Shown piece after piece: positions 16,522-25,784 of a DNA stretch of 64,000 nt. The DNA comes from Unio delphinus. Lineage: Eukaryota; Mollusca; Bivalvia; Unionida; Unionidae. The first letter of the stretch is position 1; each line of letters opens with the position of its first letter. The translations under genes were made by a program, and so were the position numbers. Below the pieces are notes generated by a model. It was not told the DNA's origin. It worked only from the letters and a program-made list of their open reading frames with translations, and made no database searches. The stretch lies in the NCBI GenBank assembly GCA_029339505.1, contig JAQISU010000167.1:2556501-2620500 (forward strand), written 5' to 3'.

Positions 16522-16955
16522 AGTAGTTAATGGGGTCGGTATAGCGACAATGGAAAATCCAGTCAAAAAGGGCTTGGGGCGATATAGCGACAAGATTTAT
16601 AGCGACAAGGGAAAATCCAGTCAAAAACAGCTTGGGGCACTATAGCGACAAAACAGCTTGGGGTACTATAGCGACAAGGGGAATTTAACACAGTGGGCCT
16701 GTATAGTGACAAGGGGAATTTAACATAGTGGGCCTGTATAGTGTCAAGGGGAATTTAACATAGTGGGCCTGTATAGCGACAAGGGGAATTTAACATAGTG
16801 GTCCTGTATAGCGTCAAGGGGAATTTAACATAGTGGGCCTATATAGCGTCAAGGGAAATGGAACAGGGTGGGTCTATATAGGGACAAGGGAAAAAAAAGG
16901 GTGGCAATGAAAGCTACTATCTTTTCGAGACCTATGAGTGGCCCTGAAAAGGACC
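16522..16955. repeat. Left terminal inverted repeat of element 1
   Basis: This sequence matches the reverse complement of 39938-40337. The outer part carries repeats of CTATAGCGACAA joined to GGGAAAATCCAGTC or CAGCTTGGGG. The inner part has about five tandem ~35 bp units of GGGGAATTTAACATAGTGGG plus CCTGTATAGCG; the right TIR has about four, which explains the length difference. The TIR extends inward through the histone-type hairpin at 16940-16955. Confidence 0.93.
16940..16955 (-). terminator. Histone-type 3' stem-loop (minus strand)
   Basis: Read on the minus strand this is GGTCCTTTTCAGGGCC: a 6 bp stem (one G-U pair) and a TTTC loop, followed by ACTCA and, about 10 nt on, TCTCGAAAAGATA. 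It lies 27 bases past the stop codon of the 16983-17216 gene and inside the left TIR. Confidence 0.75.
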
Positions 16956-16982
16956 GTTATGTGTATTGTTAACGTTGTCTTG

Positions 16983-17216
16983 TTAACACAGAGGACATCT
17001 CACAGATCTTCTTCTCTTCCTTAAACTTCTCCTTACTGTGGGTCCATAGAAGAGAACTCTCTTCAAACAACCTTGTCTTTCTACATAGACCCTTCTCTTC
17101 CAAAAGGCTGTCTCCGTCATATGAATGACACTCCATGATGATCTGACATACATGGGTATGTCAGTCCTAAACAGCATACTTGACACAAGGGTTGACGATT
17201 CAACGTTAGTCCACAT
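16983..17216 (-). CDS. Small basic protein, 77 aa, at the left end of element 1
   Basis: I do not recognise this protein. It is Arg-rich towards its C-terminus (RRSLRKRRRS) and ends in CPLC, so nucleic-acid binding is possible but unproven. The frame is supported by its surroundings. A TATA box (CTATAAATA on the minus strand, near 17258-17267) and a CCAAT box lie upstream, the leader is short, and a histone-type hairpin follows the stop at once. It points outward, divergent from the 17435 gene across a shared promoter region. It mirrors the 39338-39922 gene at the other end, which also reads into a TIR hairpin. No homology supports it, so confidence is moderate. Confidence 0.5.
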   Translation of the reverse strand: MWTNVESSTLVSSMLFRTDIPMYVRSSWSVIHMTETAFWKRRVYVERQGCLKRVLFYGPTVRRSLRKRRRSVRCPLC

Positions 17217-17434
17217 CTTCTGATGAGAACAGGTGAAGCGAATGCCGTGTACTGCGGTTATTTATAGGGGAAGCTCGGAACGAAACGGATTGAGTGTATC
17301 GACCAATCCAAACGTGCGTTACAAAAGTCAGTCACAACCATCCAATTGGAAGAGAGCAGTCTGTGACGTCACCTTTTCTATATAGAGGTACTAGCGCCTG
17401 TGCGCAGTCAATCGATTCAAGAGAGTTGTCAATC
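17217..17434. promoter_or_regulatory. Bidirectional promoter with TATA boxes, CCAAT and CRE motifs
   Basis: Between the divergent genes lie, for the minus gene, CTATAAATA near 17258-17267. For the plus gene there is a perfect CRE/ATF palindrome TGACGTCA (17364-17371), then TCTATATAGA (17377-17386) and an initiator-like GCAGTCAAT about 25 bases later. GACCAATC and TCCAATTGG supply CCAAT-type sites between them. The arrangement resembles compact viral early promoters; activity is inferred. Confidence 0.6.
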
Positions 17435-18079
17435 ATGGCGGACAGTAAGAAGACGATGAATTGGAGTGAGACAGGAGTAGAGACAGCAAGTCATGGACCA
17501 ACAGTGACTACTAAAGTCATGACAAATCTACATCAAGAAGAAGTTGATTTTAACTGGGATATTGTGGATTTTTTAACATCACAAGAATTTATTCCGGAAC
17601 CTTCGTTGCCTTCTGTATCTTCTTATGGACACGTCGATGATTTTAAACAAAGACAAAAAGAAGAATTGGAGCGATTTTTACAACAACAGAAAGTTGAAGA
17701 ACAAGCTTTTCTTATGCAACAGCAGGAAGAAGAAGCAAGAAGGAAACACCAGGAAGAAACAGTAGCAGCATCAGCAGCAACGGAGAAGAATGAAGACCAA
17801 GGACAGAAAGAAAATAGTGAAAATCAAACGGTTACGACGGTACTTTTAGATATTTTAGGTGAGTTAAGGAGTCTGAAACAAATGTATCAGACTTCTTTAT
17901 CACGACCGAAGAGAAAAAGACCTTCTCGAGCGAAACAACCCAATCTCTCTGTGACTACGTCTACCTTACCACCGTTAGTGATTTCTACCAAATCATTGAC
18001 AGGAACCACCAGTCCCGAAGTAGGCCTTGGCCGTGGCAAAGGCTTAAGGCAGCTCAAGATGATTTCGTCCCGTTTCTGA
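17435..18079 (+). CDS. Coiled-coil Glu/Gln-rich protein, 214 aa
   Basis: No family is recognised. The frame is open from 17294, but a TATA box at 17377-17386 lies inside that extension, so the ATG at 17435 is the probable start (MADSKKTMNW). Residues ~70-120 are rich in Gln, Glu and Lys with a heptad-like pattern (KQRQKEELERFLQQQ), predicting a coiled coil. The C-terminal third is basic with an RPKRKRPSRAK stretch that looks like a nuclear localisation signal. The stop is followed 34 bases later by a histone-type hairpin and no AATAAA. It is probably an early or accessory nuclear protein of the element. Confidence 0.65.
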   Translation: MADSKKTMNWSETGVETASHGPTVTTKVMTNLHQEEVDFNWDIVDFLTSQEFIPEPSLPSVSSYGHVDDFKQRQKEELERFLQQQKVEEQAFLMQQQEEEARRKHQEETVAASAATEKNEDQGQKENSENQTVTTVLLDILGELRSLKQMYQTSLSRPKRKRPSRAKQPNLSVTTSTLPPLVISTKSLTGTTSPEVGLGRGKGLRQLKMISSRF

Positions 18080-18112
18080 GTTTGTTTTGTTTTAAACACA
18101 CAAAACACCAAC

Positions 18113-18151
18113 GGTCCTTTTCAGGACCACTCCAATTATTTCGAAAAGAAA
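18113..18151 (+). terminator. Histone-type stem-loop plus purine-rich downstream element
   Basis: GGTCCTTTTCAGGACC (18113-18128) forms a perfect 6 bp stem with a TTTC loop. It is preceded by CACCAAC and followed by ACTCCA, then TCGAAAAGAAA at 18141-18151. Sequence, stem length, loop size and spacing match metazoan histone mRNA 3' ends. It sits 34 bases past the stop of the 17435-18079 gene. Confidence 0.8.
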
Positions 18152-18306
18152 TACTATGTCAATTGCCTATTTCAATGAAAACTCAAAAGTCCTTTTTATT
18201 ATATTTTTAAAAACCCACGATGCACGTGTGAGTGAATGAATGTGTGAGTGTAGGTTCTTATTCTATCAAATCAAAACCAAGAGACACTTACGTTTTTTCT
18301 CTGTAG

Positions 18307-18312
18307 TTTATT
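18307..18312 (-). promoter_or_regulatory. Polyadenylation signal AATAAA (minus strand)
   Basis: TTTATT on the plus strand reads AATAAA on the minus strand, about 65 bases past the stop of the zinc-knuckle gene at 18376. That gene thus appears to use ordinary polyadenylation. Confidence 0.55.
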
Positions 18313-18375
18313 CTAGTACAAACGTTACAATTCAATATCACAACATAACATAACACAATACCACTTTAAAAAAGT

Positions 18376-18873
18376 TCATAGGTTTTCTTCTGTTTCACTC
18401 TTTCTTTTTTTCATTTTCTTTACTGTCACAGCTTTTTTTTCGTCCTCTTCACTTTCGTTTCGTCTTTTTTTCTTGTCTTTGTGAATGTGTCGGGGTTCTT
18501 CCTTGGGGGAGGGTACCTCTTCCTCCTCCTGTTCAGAATTTCTTTCCTCCTCCTCCTCCTCCTCCTCCTCCTCCTCCTCCTCCTGTTCCTGTTGTTTCTT
18601 AGGGCAGTTTGGAGACCAATGTCCTTTCTCTTTACAATAATAACAGGTATCTTGACTTTTGTGTCTATTGTAGCCTTTTCTGTTTTGGTCACGATCTGAA
18701 CATTCTGTAGCCCAATGTCCTTTCTTCTTACAGATATAGCAAGTATCTTGACTTTTATCTCGATAAGAGGGAGAGTAGGCCGTCGGCTGGTCTGACGAAA
18801 ACTTTCGTATGACCCCACGTAAAGCTCTGATGAGAAGTTCCACTTGTGTAGGTTCTTCCATCGTTCTGGTCAA
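18376..18873 (-). CDS. CCHC zinc-knuckle protein with poly-Glu tract, 165 aa
   Basis: Two zinc knuckles of the C-x2-C-x4-H-x4-C type are visible: CYICKKKGHWATEC (about residues 41-54) and CYYCKEKGHWSPNC (about 75-88). Such knuckles bind single-stranded nucleic acid in retroviral nucleocapsids and cellular RNA-binding proteins. A run of about 15 Glu follows, encoded by a GAG/GAA microsatellite, then a Lys/Glu-rich tail. The gene is opposite in strand to its neighbours and divergent from the PolB gene. A TATA-like run lies at 18917-18930, and AATAAA lies downstream. A role in packaging or RNA handling is inference. Zinc knuckles are not a standard part of the Polinton gene set. Confidence 0.75.
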   Translation of the reverse strand: MTRTMEEPTQVELLIRALRGVIRKFSSDQPTAYSPSYRDKSQDTCYICKKKGHWATECSDRDQNRKGYNRHKSQDTCYYCKEKGHWSPNCPKKQQEQEEEEEEEEEEEEERNSEQEEEEVPSPKEEPRHIHKDKKKRRNESEEDEKKAVTVKKMKKRKSETEENL

Positions 18874-18998
18874 TGTGAGAGTAAAATGAATACTGAAAGG
18901 TTAGACACTAACCCTTTATATATATATGCACAGATTGGACATGAATATATAGGGGTTATGGTCTTTAAAAGGTAGTCATTTGACTTTTTGCAGACAAG
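18874..18998. promoter_or_regulatory. Divergent promoter between zinc-knuckle and PolB genes
   Basis: An alternating run CCCTTTATATATATATGC (about 18912-18929) gives a TATA box for the minus gene. ATATATAGGGG near 18944-18953 and TCTTTAAAAGG near 18961-18971 are candidates for PolB transcription. Both start codons lie within about 60 bases of their candidates. Confidence 0.5.
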
Positions 18999-21900
18999 AT
19001 GAAAAGACCACATCATGCTGTGGAGAAAGGAAAAGACAGTAAGAGACAGAAACGTAATGTATCGCCTAGTACAGTAACTGAAGTCTTGGCTCAAATTCAT
19101 GCCATTGATTTTGAAGATGACATGAGTGAGCCCGAATCCACACCCAGACAATCGACGTCCAAGCAAAGTGCACCACCCTAAGTAAACCCTGAAAATTACT
19201 ATCACATTCGAGAGACAGAAAAGCGTTCCTCTCGAAAATTTAGAACAACGGCTTACACGTATGCCGTAAAGTTTAAAGATTTCAAGTCCAATGTACCTTT
19301 GGAGAATACAAAAGGGTTCATTACTGAGGTGTGGGATTCTGTGTTAACTGCACTGAAACATCAATGTCAAGCCAAAGAAGACGATCGCTTGAGACTTTCT
19401 ATTCATCACGATAATTTAAAGTCTCCCGTTTGGATCGAGTTTACTAACCCATCACAATTAACACCTTCCAAATTCATCGACAAAATTCAACATGTGCAAC
19501 AATCCAACGACAAGTTTCACATCACCGATGGAAAAGCCACACTGTTCATGACCCACGTGTCTCTTCCCCAGGGGACCAGACCCAAAAAAGTGTTATTGGT
19601 GGACAGCCTTCGCAGCATGAAGCGAAGCCTTGTCAAAATTAACAATCCTCAAGACCAGATGTGTTTAGCCCGTGCTGTCGTCGTGGGACGAACGTATGCC
19701 AACAAGAACGACACGGTAGAATGGAAAAGAGCCTGGAAAACTATTCAACGATCGGACCGAGCCAAACAAAGAAGTGAAGCAGAACTCCTGTTACAGCAAG
19801 CGGGGATATCCAAAGACACTCCTTGTGGCATTCCAGAAATGCAAAAGTTGCAAGACGTGTTGACACCACATTTCACTTTGAAAGTACACCCTCAAGAAGT
19901 GCGTGGTCCACTTTTGTTTCGAGGCCACGATTTCAAAGACGGAAAATACATTCACGTCTATCATCACGATGGTCATTTTGATACCATTACCAGTATCACT
20001 GCATTCCAGGGATACAGTTACTACTGTGAAAAATGTGACTATGGTTATAACAATCGAGAACAACACAAGCATTGTGGATCAAAATGTGAGGGATGTTTGG
20101 CCTCACAACCTTGTCTGGACCAAGGACAAGAAAGAGTGCATTGCCCTGTGTGTCAGCGCACTTTTGTCAGTCCTACCTGTTACCAACAACATTTGAAGAT
20201 GCAAGGTTCACAGCAGAAAAGTGCTTGTCAACTGCTGAGATTGTGCCCTACTTGTGGACAAGGCATACGTACCAATAGTGCCAAGTTTCACGTCTGTCGA
20301 GGGAAGAAACGATGTCACATTTGTCACCAAATCGTGGATTTGGAACACGAATGCTTCATTCAAAAATATCAACCCCAATCAGAAGATACCCAGAAGAAAG
20401 GGAATTTTATCTTTTTTGATTTCGAATGCATGCAAGAAACTGGTATTCACATTCCCAATTTCTGCGTAGCTCACCGTGCGTGCGAGCATTGTATCCAAGA
20501 ACCCATCTTTAGTCACTGCCCTCACTGCAGCAAGATTCCTGGAGGACGTGAAAAAATCTTTCGAGGGTCAAACACGTTAGCCAAGTTTGCCCAATGGATC
20601 CTTAACCCCATTGACGAAACGTGGAGTCCAGAAGACATTGAACGTTACGGCAATTGTCATCGCCATGCCACGGTCATGGCTCACAATTTCTCGGGATACG
20701 ATGGACAATTTCTGCTCAGATACTATGCGGAACAAAGTACCGAACGGCCTCAAGTGACTTTAAACGGAGCCAAAGTCATTTCTATGCAAGTAGGACAAGT
20801 ACAGTTTAAAGATTCAATGTGTTACTTGGCCATGCATTTGAGTCGTATGCCTAAAACGTTTGGAATGACAGAATTGGCTAAAGGTTATTTTCCACACTTT
20901 TTTAATACCGAAGCCAATCAACATACCGTTCTACCCCATTTGCCGGAGGCTGACGACTACGACCCCGATAACATGCGCACCGAACAACGAGAAGCTTTCT
21001 ATGCTTGGTACCAGACTCACGCCTCGGACCCCTTTGATTTTCAAGAAGAAATGTTAAAGTATTGTCGATCTGACGTGGACATTTTACGACGTTGTTGTGG
21101 AAAATTTCGAGAATTGTTCATGGAGTACGGAGGGATCGATCCTTTGAAAGAAGCTTGTACCATCGCCAAAGCGTGTTCTTTAGTGTACCGAAAACGCTTC
21201 ATGCCTGAAAATACTCTAGCTGTCATCAGTCCTCAAACGACGAACTTTGTCAAACGTCAATACTCGGTCAAAGCCCTACGCTGGCTCCATTACTTGTGCG
21301 ACAAGGAAGACAAATGGATCCAACACGCTCGCAACGGAGGAGGCGAAAAGACCATCGGGACGTATTCGGTGGATGGCTGGGACTTAGAAAACCCTCAGAT
21401 CGTGTACGAGTTTAACGGATGCTTATTTCACGGATGTCCCCTATGCTACCCTCAGCGTAACACCAAAAATCAGTTTTTACAACGAACCATGGAAGACTTG
21501 TACCAGACCACGTGTCAACGACGTTTGAAGTTAGAACAGCAAGGATACCAGGTGTTGGAAATGTGGGAACACGAGTACGATCTGCGTTTGAAAACCGATC
21601 CCGAGTTTAAACGCATCGTAGAAAGTTACAAGTGGGTGGACCCTCTGAACCCTAGGGATAGTTTGTACGGAGGACGAACGAATGCTACCTGTTTACTGTA
21701 CCAAGCGGATGAAGAGAAAGGAGAAGAAATCAAATACTTGGACGTGTGTTAGTTGTATCCTTACGTGTGCAAATATTGTCACTTTCCCGTAGGGCATCCA
21801 GAATTGATAACAGAACACATTGACTTGGACCACATTCGACAGTACGAAGGATTGATCAAGTGTAAAGTCTTACCACCCACAGACTTGTACCATCCCGTTT

Positions 21901-23069
21901 TACCTCACCGTTGCCAAGGAAAACTGATGTTTCCTTTGTGTCGCACATGTGCCGAAACGTGCAACCAAGGCCAACCTTGTCATCACACTCAGGAAGAACG
22001 CGCCTTGACAGGAACGTGGGTGAGCGTGGAATTGTTTAAAGCTCTGGACCTGGGATATCAACTGTTAGAAGTGTACGAAATTTATCACTTTCCCAAAACA
22101 CAACAATACCGCAAGGGCGACGAGAGACAGAAAGGTATTTTTGCAGACTACGTGGATGCCTTTTTAAAACTAAAACAAGAAGCTAGTGGCTATCCTTCCT
22201 GGTGTCACACTCCCGAAGACCAAAAGATATTCAAAGAAAAATATCGGGAGCAGGAAGGTATCACTTTAGACCACATCGAGAAAAACGAAGGAAGGCGATC
22301 GTTTGCCAAAGTGATGCTCAATTGCTTGTGGGGTAAAATGGCACAACGCCCGTCTTTACCCAAGACAGAGTATTTGTCCGAGCCGTCTCGCTACTTCCAG
22401 ATGATTCACGACCCAACCAAAGTCATGAAACACGTGGACGTCATTCGTGAGGACTTGATCTTAGTCAATTACGAAGAAGAACTAGACTTTGTAGAAGCCG
22501 ACAAATTCGGAAATGTTATCATTGCGGCTTACGTGACAGCCCACGTTCGCTTAAAATTGTACGAAGTGTTAGAACTGTTAGGAGATCGTGTGTTGTATTT
22601 TGACACGGACAGTTGCATCTACATTCACCGACCGAACCAGTGTAACCCTGTCATCGAAGGAGACCGTTTAGGAGCCTAGACCGATGAACATCCCGACGAC
22701 AAGATTCTAAGTTTTGCAAGTGGCGGTCCTAAAAATTACGGCTACGAATACCGAGACCCACAAGGAGAAATGCACACCGAATGTAAAGTGAAAGGATTGA
22801 CTCTCAATTATCGCACCAGTCGAGTGGTGAACTTTGACGTGCTTCAAGAAGCCTTACAGTCGGGACAGGATGAAACGTTTCAAGTGACTACCCACGAACC
22901 GCACAAGATTGTCCGTTTACCCACACACCAAATTGTTAGCCGACCTTTGGAAAAAGTCTATCAAATCGTGTACCAAAAAAGAGTACGACTTCCCAATCAC
23001 TTTACTCTACCGTACGGTCACGTCAAAATTGGGCAGCATATAAAAAGAGACATCGTCCACGATCAATAG
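18999..23069 (+). pseudogene. polB: Protein-primed-type family B DNA polymerase, three in-frame stops
   Basis: This is the replicative polymerase of element 1, about 1356 codons in one frame. The N-terminus has a basic, nuclear-signal-like segment (KRPHHAVEKGKDSKRQKRN), then Cys/His zinc-finger-like clusters near codons 345-450. The 3'-5' exonuclease motifs follow: FDFECMQETG (Exo I), HNFSGYDGQF (Exo II) and YCRSDVDIL (Exo III). The palm has motif A at the DVC/LYP site, motif B KVMLNCLWGK and motif C YFDTDSCIYI. Stops interrupt the frame at TAA 19179, TAG 21750 (inside motif A) and TAG 22677, with no frameshift. Similar sequence continues on both sides of every stop, so this is one gene. Damage by point mutation is the simplest reading; recoding cannot be excluded from sequence alone. 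Confidence 0.93.
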
Positions 23070-23104
23070 TTCATTGTGACTAATACTGCCAAGTGAGAAA
23101 GAAG

Positions 23105-23653
23105 ATGAATCCATTTAAACAGACATCATTCAAATTTGGGGATTCTCAAGTGGAGTGCGATGCTAAACCTTGCGATTGTAGTGATGCCAGGTGCTGTGAC
23201 ATTAGCGATTCAGCTGGATATCGTGGGAACGTTGCTATGACTACTACCCCTATATCTACCCTGGAAAGTGATGCTGTGCGTGTCAAACCTGAGGGATGCG
23301 AAAGCGGTGCGACACGTTATCGTGGACTCCTAGGAATTTCACCGTACCTACATCGAACAGAAGTGAGGAGAGTCGAATATTAGTTCCCGACGAGTTTACC
23401 TGAATACTGCCACTTTAAAAGTCGATTCCAAACCTTCAAAGATAAATGGCCAAAATATCTGCCTGGACCAACTCCTGAAGAATTAGCCAGAGCTGGATTT
23501 TTCTACTTGGGCGAAGGGGATAAAGTCAAGTGTTTCAGTTGTGGTGTATCCATTTACGAGTGGGAACAGAAAGATTCCGCTTACCTGGAACATGCTCGAT
23601 GGTCTCCGAATTGTCAATACCTACCTTTAGTAGGACCTAGTGATTGGAAGTGA
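23105..23653 (+). pseudogene. BIR-domain (IAP-like) protein, one in-frame TAG
   Basis: The C-terminal part (about 23405-23640) is a clear baculoviral IAP repeat: SRFQTFKDKWP, then ELARAGFFYLG, then the zinc site CFSCGVSIYEWEQKD...EHARWSPNC with the family's C-x2-C-x16-H-x6-C spacing. BIR proteins bind and inhibit caspases or other death factors. The N-terminal ~90 residues are Cys- and Thr-rich and unrecognised. A TAG at 23381 separates the two parts in the same frame. No RING follows. A TATA box (CATATAAAAAG, 23040-23050) lies at the end of PolB. The start at 23105 is the first ATG; the frame is open from 23093. Anti-apoptotic function is inferred from family. Confidence 0.85.
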
Positions 23654-23665
23654 CACTACTGTTCC

Positions 23666-24040
23666 ATGTCGTGTAACACGCCTAGACCAGTATATAAACC
23701 CTCTCTAAAACATAATATTCAAGGATTACCACACGAATTGCAAGAGAAGATCTACAAGGACGTTTGGCAAGGCCTTGCTAAAGAAAAATCTCAATGGGTG
23801 GCTGTAGAACTTTTGTGTCGTGAAATTCACAAGAGGAAAGTGACAAAAATTAACCGACGTGTTAGATTTCTCTGGATCAAGGGTAGTTTTTTGCTCTGTT
23901 ACCAATTTACTACGTTTACATCTGAAGATACTTTCATCCTTCTTAACCGTTACCCTGAATGGCAGTGGGACGAAATTACACGTTATATTAATCACTTTCG
24001 CTTTTGGAGGAGATTTGATTCTGTGCTGAATCTACACTGA
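23666..24040 (+). CDS. Hypothetical protein, 124 aa, F-box-like N-terminus
   Basis: Not recognised with certainty. Near residue 20, LPHELQEKIYKDVW resembles the start of an F-box (LP.E...KI). The remainder is basic and rich in Trp, Phe and Arg, for example RRVRFLWIKGSFLLCYQF. It starts with ATG 12 bases after the BIR gene stop and lies between the BIR gene and a set of small ORFs. If the F-box reading is right it could recruit a host ubiquitin ligase, as viral F-box proteins do, but this is a weak inference from a short motif. Confidence 0.6.
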   Translation: MSCNTPRPVYKPSLKHNIQGLPHELQEKIYKDVWQGLAKEKSQWVAVELLCREIHKRKVTKINRRVRFLWIKGSFLLCYQFTTFTSEDTFILLNRYPEWQWDEITRYINHFRFWRRFDSVLNLH

Positions 24041-24077
24041 TGATCTTCGACCTAAAGAAGTATAAAAGAAAACAACC

Positions 24078-24296
24078 ATGCCACAACCTTTATCATTGGT
24101 GATCCAACAGATTCCGTGGAAGGATATCAATGAGAAGATTCACACGGTGAAAGATTACGAATACTTATTACAAGAACTATACCCTATGAATTGGGGTCGA
24201 CGTGTCGTGTGTGTTTTAGTGACTTGCTTTCTGGGATTTCGTTTACCTGCCGATTCCTTGTGGACACTTTACGAACACTACCTATCAAAAAAATAA
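24078..24296 (+). CDS. Small hypothetical protein, 72 aa
   Basis: No family recognised. A hydrophobic segment (VVCVLVTCFLGF, about residues 43-54) could be membrane-embedded, flanked by Arg and Pro residues. A TATA-like AGTATAAAAG lies only about 18 bases before the ATG. The gene fits a run of compact plus-strand genes, with 6 bases between its stop and the next ATG, which supports it being real. Confidence 0.55.
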   Translation: MPQPLSLVIQQIPWKDINEKIHTVKDYEYLLQELYPMNWGRRVVCVLVTCFLGFRLPADSLWTLYEHYLSKK

Positions 24297-24302
24297 GACA
24301 GT

Positions 24303-24551
24303 ATGGTGACTCCTTTAAATGTCCACGAGAGACTTATTCTGTTCAAAGCCTTACGCTTTCATCTTGATACGTCTCGACCTTTCCAAGAAAAAAAGATTCG
24401 TCAACTTTTACGTACGGAAGCAGTGTACGAAGATGTGTGTGTAGCTTGTGATTTACACCCTCATTGGACAGATGTACGTGACTGGAAAAGTTGGGATTTT
24501 GAGGCTTGGACAAACGAAGCATCCCATTATGCCCAAGCGTTGTGTTCCTAA
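24303..24551 (+). CDS. Small hypothetical protein, 82 aa
   Basis: No family recognised. The N-terminal half is helical and basic (ERLILFKALRFHL, KKIRQLLRTEAVYEDV). The C-terminal half is Trp-rich with paired cysteines (CVACDLHPHW). Its end overlaps the start of the next gene by 23 bases in another frame, typical of this compact element. It may be related in style to the neighbouring 72-aa and 124-aa proteins. Confidence 0.55.
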   Translation: MVTPLNVHERLILFKALRFHLDTSRPFQEKKIRQLLRTEAVYEDVCVACDLHPHWTDVRDWKSWDFEAWTNEASHYAQALCS

Positions 24552-24891
24552 AATTCATCGTCGTGTGAAAAAAGTCACTTTTAATCCTGTGTTAGTAACA
24601 GTACCAGAAGAAGAAGAAGAAAAAGAATCTATCACCCAAGACAATCCCTCTGTTCAAGACAGAACTGTCATGGACATTCCCCCACAAAGGCCCTTTCGAG
24701 AAGACACCTATGTGACTGTACCCCCTGTAGAGGAGACTATAAGAACATTACATGCTACCTCTAGGACACCTTCGTTACCCAAACCACGTTGTACAGTGAC
24801 TTGTTTATATTCCACTTTGATCGTTTGCCTAGGTATTTTATTCCTGTATTTATCCATTTGGCTTTTATGTTTTCGTGTTGTTCAAATTTAA
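24529..24891 (+). CDS. C-terminally anchored membrane protein, 120 aa
   Basis: The start at ATG 24529 (MPKRCVPKIHRRVKK) gives a basic N-terminus, an acidic run of Glu, a Pro/Thr-rich middle and a C-terminal hydrophobic segment (LYSTLIVCLGILFLYLSIWLLC) that should span a membrane. The topology is that of a tail-anchored protein. The frame is open further upstream (24448), but that part lies within the previous gene. AATAAA occurs at 24902-24907, just after the stop. Function unknown. Confidence 0.6.
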   Translation: MPKRCVPKIHRRVKKVTFNPVLVTVPEEEEEKESITQDNPSVQDRTVMDIPPQRPFREDTYVTVPPVEETIRTLHATSRTPSLPKPRCTVTCLYSTLIVCLGILFLYLSIWLLCFRVVQI

Positions 24892-24983
24892 ACATGCATT
24901 GAAATAAACGTGTCTTGAAAAAAGTATAAAAACCTCTTGTCTTGTCTGTTTTTGTGTCAATACTGTCATACCACTACACGACT

Positions 24984-25715
24984 ATGGCTCACTCTACTCT
25001 TTCTACTACTCCTTCCTCCTCCACATTCAAAGTCATTGACGAACACTTAGATCAGGCTAGTTGGAAAGCCTTGTATCTTCGTCATCCTTTTAACATGTTA
25101 ATTGCTGGACCGAGCGTTTCAGGCAAAACCGAATTTGTCAAACGTTTGATCGAACATAAACATCATTTGATCGATCGTCCACCTCAACGCATCGTGTGGT
25201 GTTACAAAGAGTGGCAATCGGCATACAGCCTCTTGCAAGAAAGTCAAGGTGATTCCATTGTGTTTGTAGCAGGCATTCCTAAAGAAGACGAGGGGATCGT
25301 GTCTGACCCTAGTCAAACTCATTGGGTTATTTTTGACGACATGTTAGGAGAAGACGAAGAAGAAATTAAACTATGGTTTACACGTAAAGGCCATCATCGT
25401 AATGCCAGTGTCATTTACATTACACAAAATTTATTTCAACAAAGTAAAGCCCATCGTACCATTAGTCTTAATGCTCATTACGTGGTCTTGTTTAAAAGTC
25501 CTCGAGATAAATCACAAGTGCAAGTTTTAGCCAAACAGTTAGGAACACCTTGGCTAACTCATGCGTACGATGATGCCACTCAAACGCCACACGCCTATTT
25601 ACTCGTGGATTTAAAACCCACTACCCCTGATTATTTGCGATTTCGTACCGATTTGTTTCACGACTGGTGTCAAGACGGAGGACCTGTCGTGTACACGTCC
25701 TCCTCGTCGACATAA
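24984..25715 (+). CDS. FtsK/HerA-type packaging ATPase (A32-like), 243 aa
   Basis: The Walker A motif is GPSVSGKTEFVKRLI (about residues 33-47) and Walker B is HWVIFDDMLGE (about 115-125). A sensor-like segment, VIYITQNLF, follows. This is the P-loop ATPase that drives genome packaging into capsids in Polintons, adintoviruses and nucleocytoplasmic large DNA viruses. The size fits the family. The start is the ATG at 24984, since the upstream extension has no ATG. A TATA box (AGTATAAAAACC) lies near 24921-24933. It appears intact, unlike several neighbours. Confidence 0.9.
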   Translation: MAHSTLSTTPSSSTFKVIDEHLDQASWKALYLRHPFNMLIAGPSVSGKTEFVKRLIEHKHHLIDRPPQRIVWCYKEWQSAYSLLQESQGDSIVFVAGIPKEDEGIVSDPSQTHWVIFDDMLGEDEEEIKLWFTRKGHHRNASVIYITQNLFQQSKAHRTISLNAHYVVLFKSPRDKSQVQVLAKQLGTPWLTHAYDDATQTPHAYLLVDLKPTTPDYLRFRTDLFHDWCQDGGPVVYTSSSST

Positions 25716-25784
25716 CACTATGAAGCACTAAAAAAATCTATAAAAACCTTGGGTTACTTTGACCTGGTCTCATACATCGTCAAC

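Noticed and set aside
18481..18699. Plus-strand 72-codon Leu-rich frame with apparent membrane segments
   Set aside because: It is the antisense of the poly-Glu tract of the zinc-knuckle gene.
18999..19181. A separate 60-aa gene before PolB
   Set aside because: It is in the same frame as PolB and is followed directly by PolB-like N-terminal sequence, so it is better read as the PolB start ended by a TAA.
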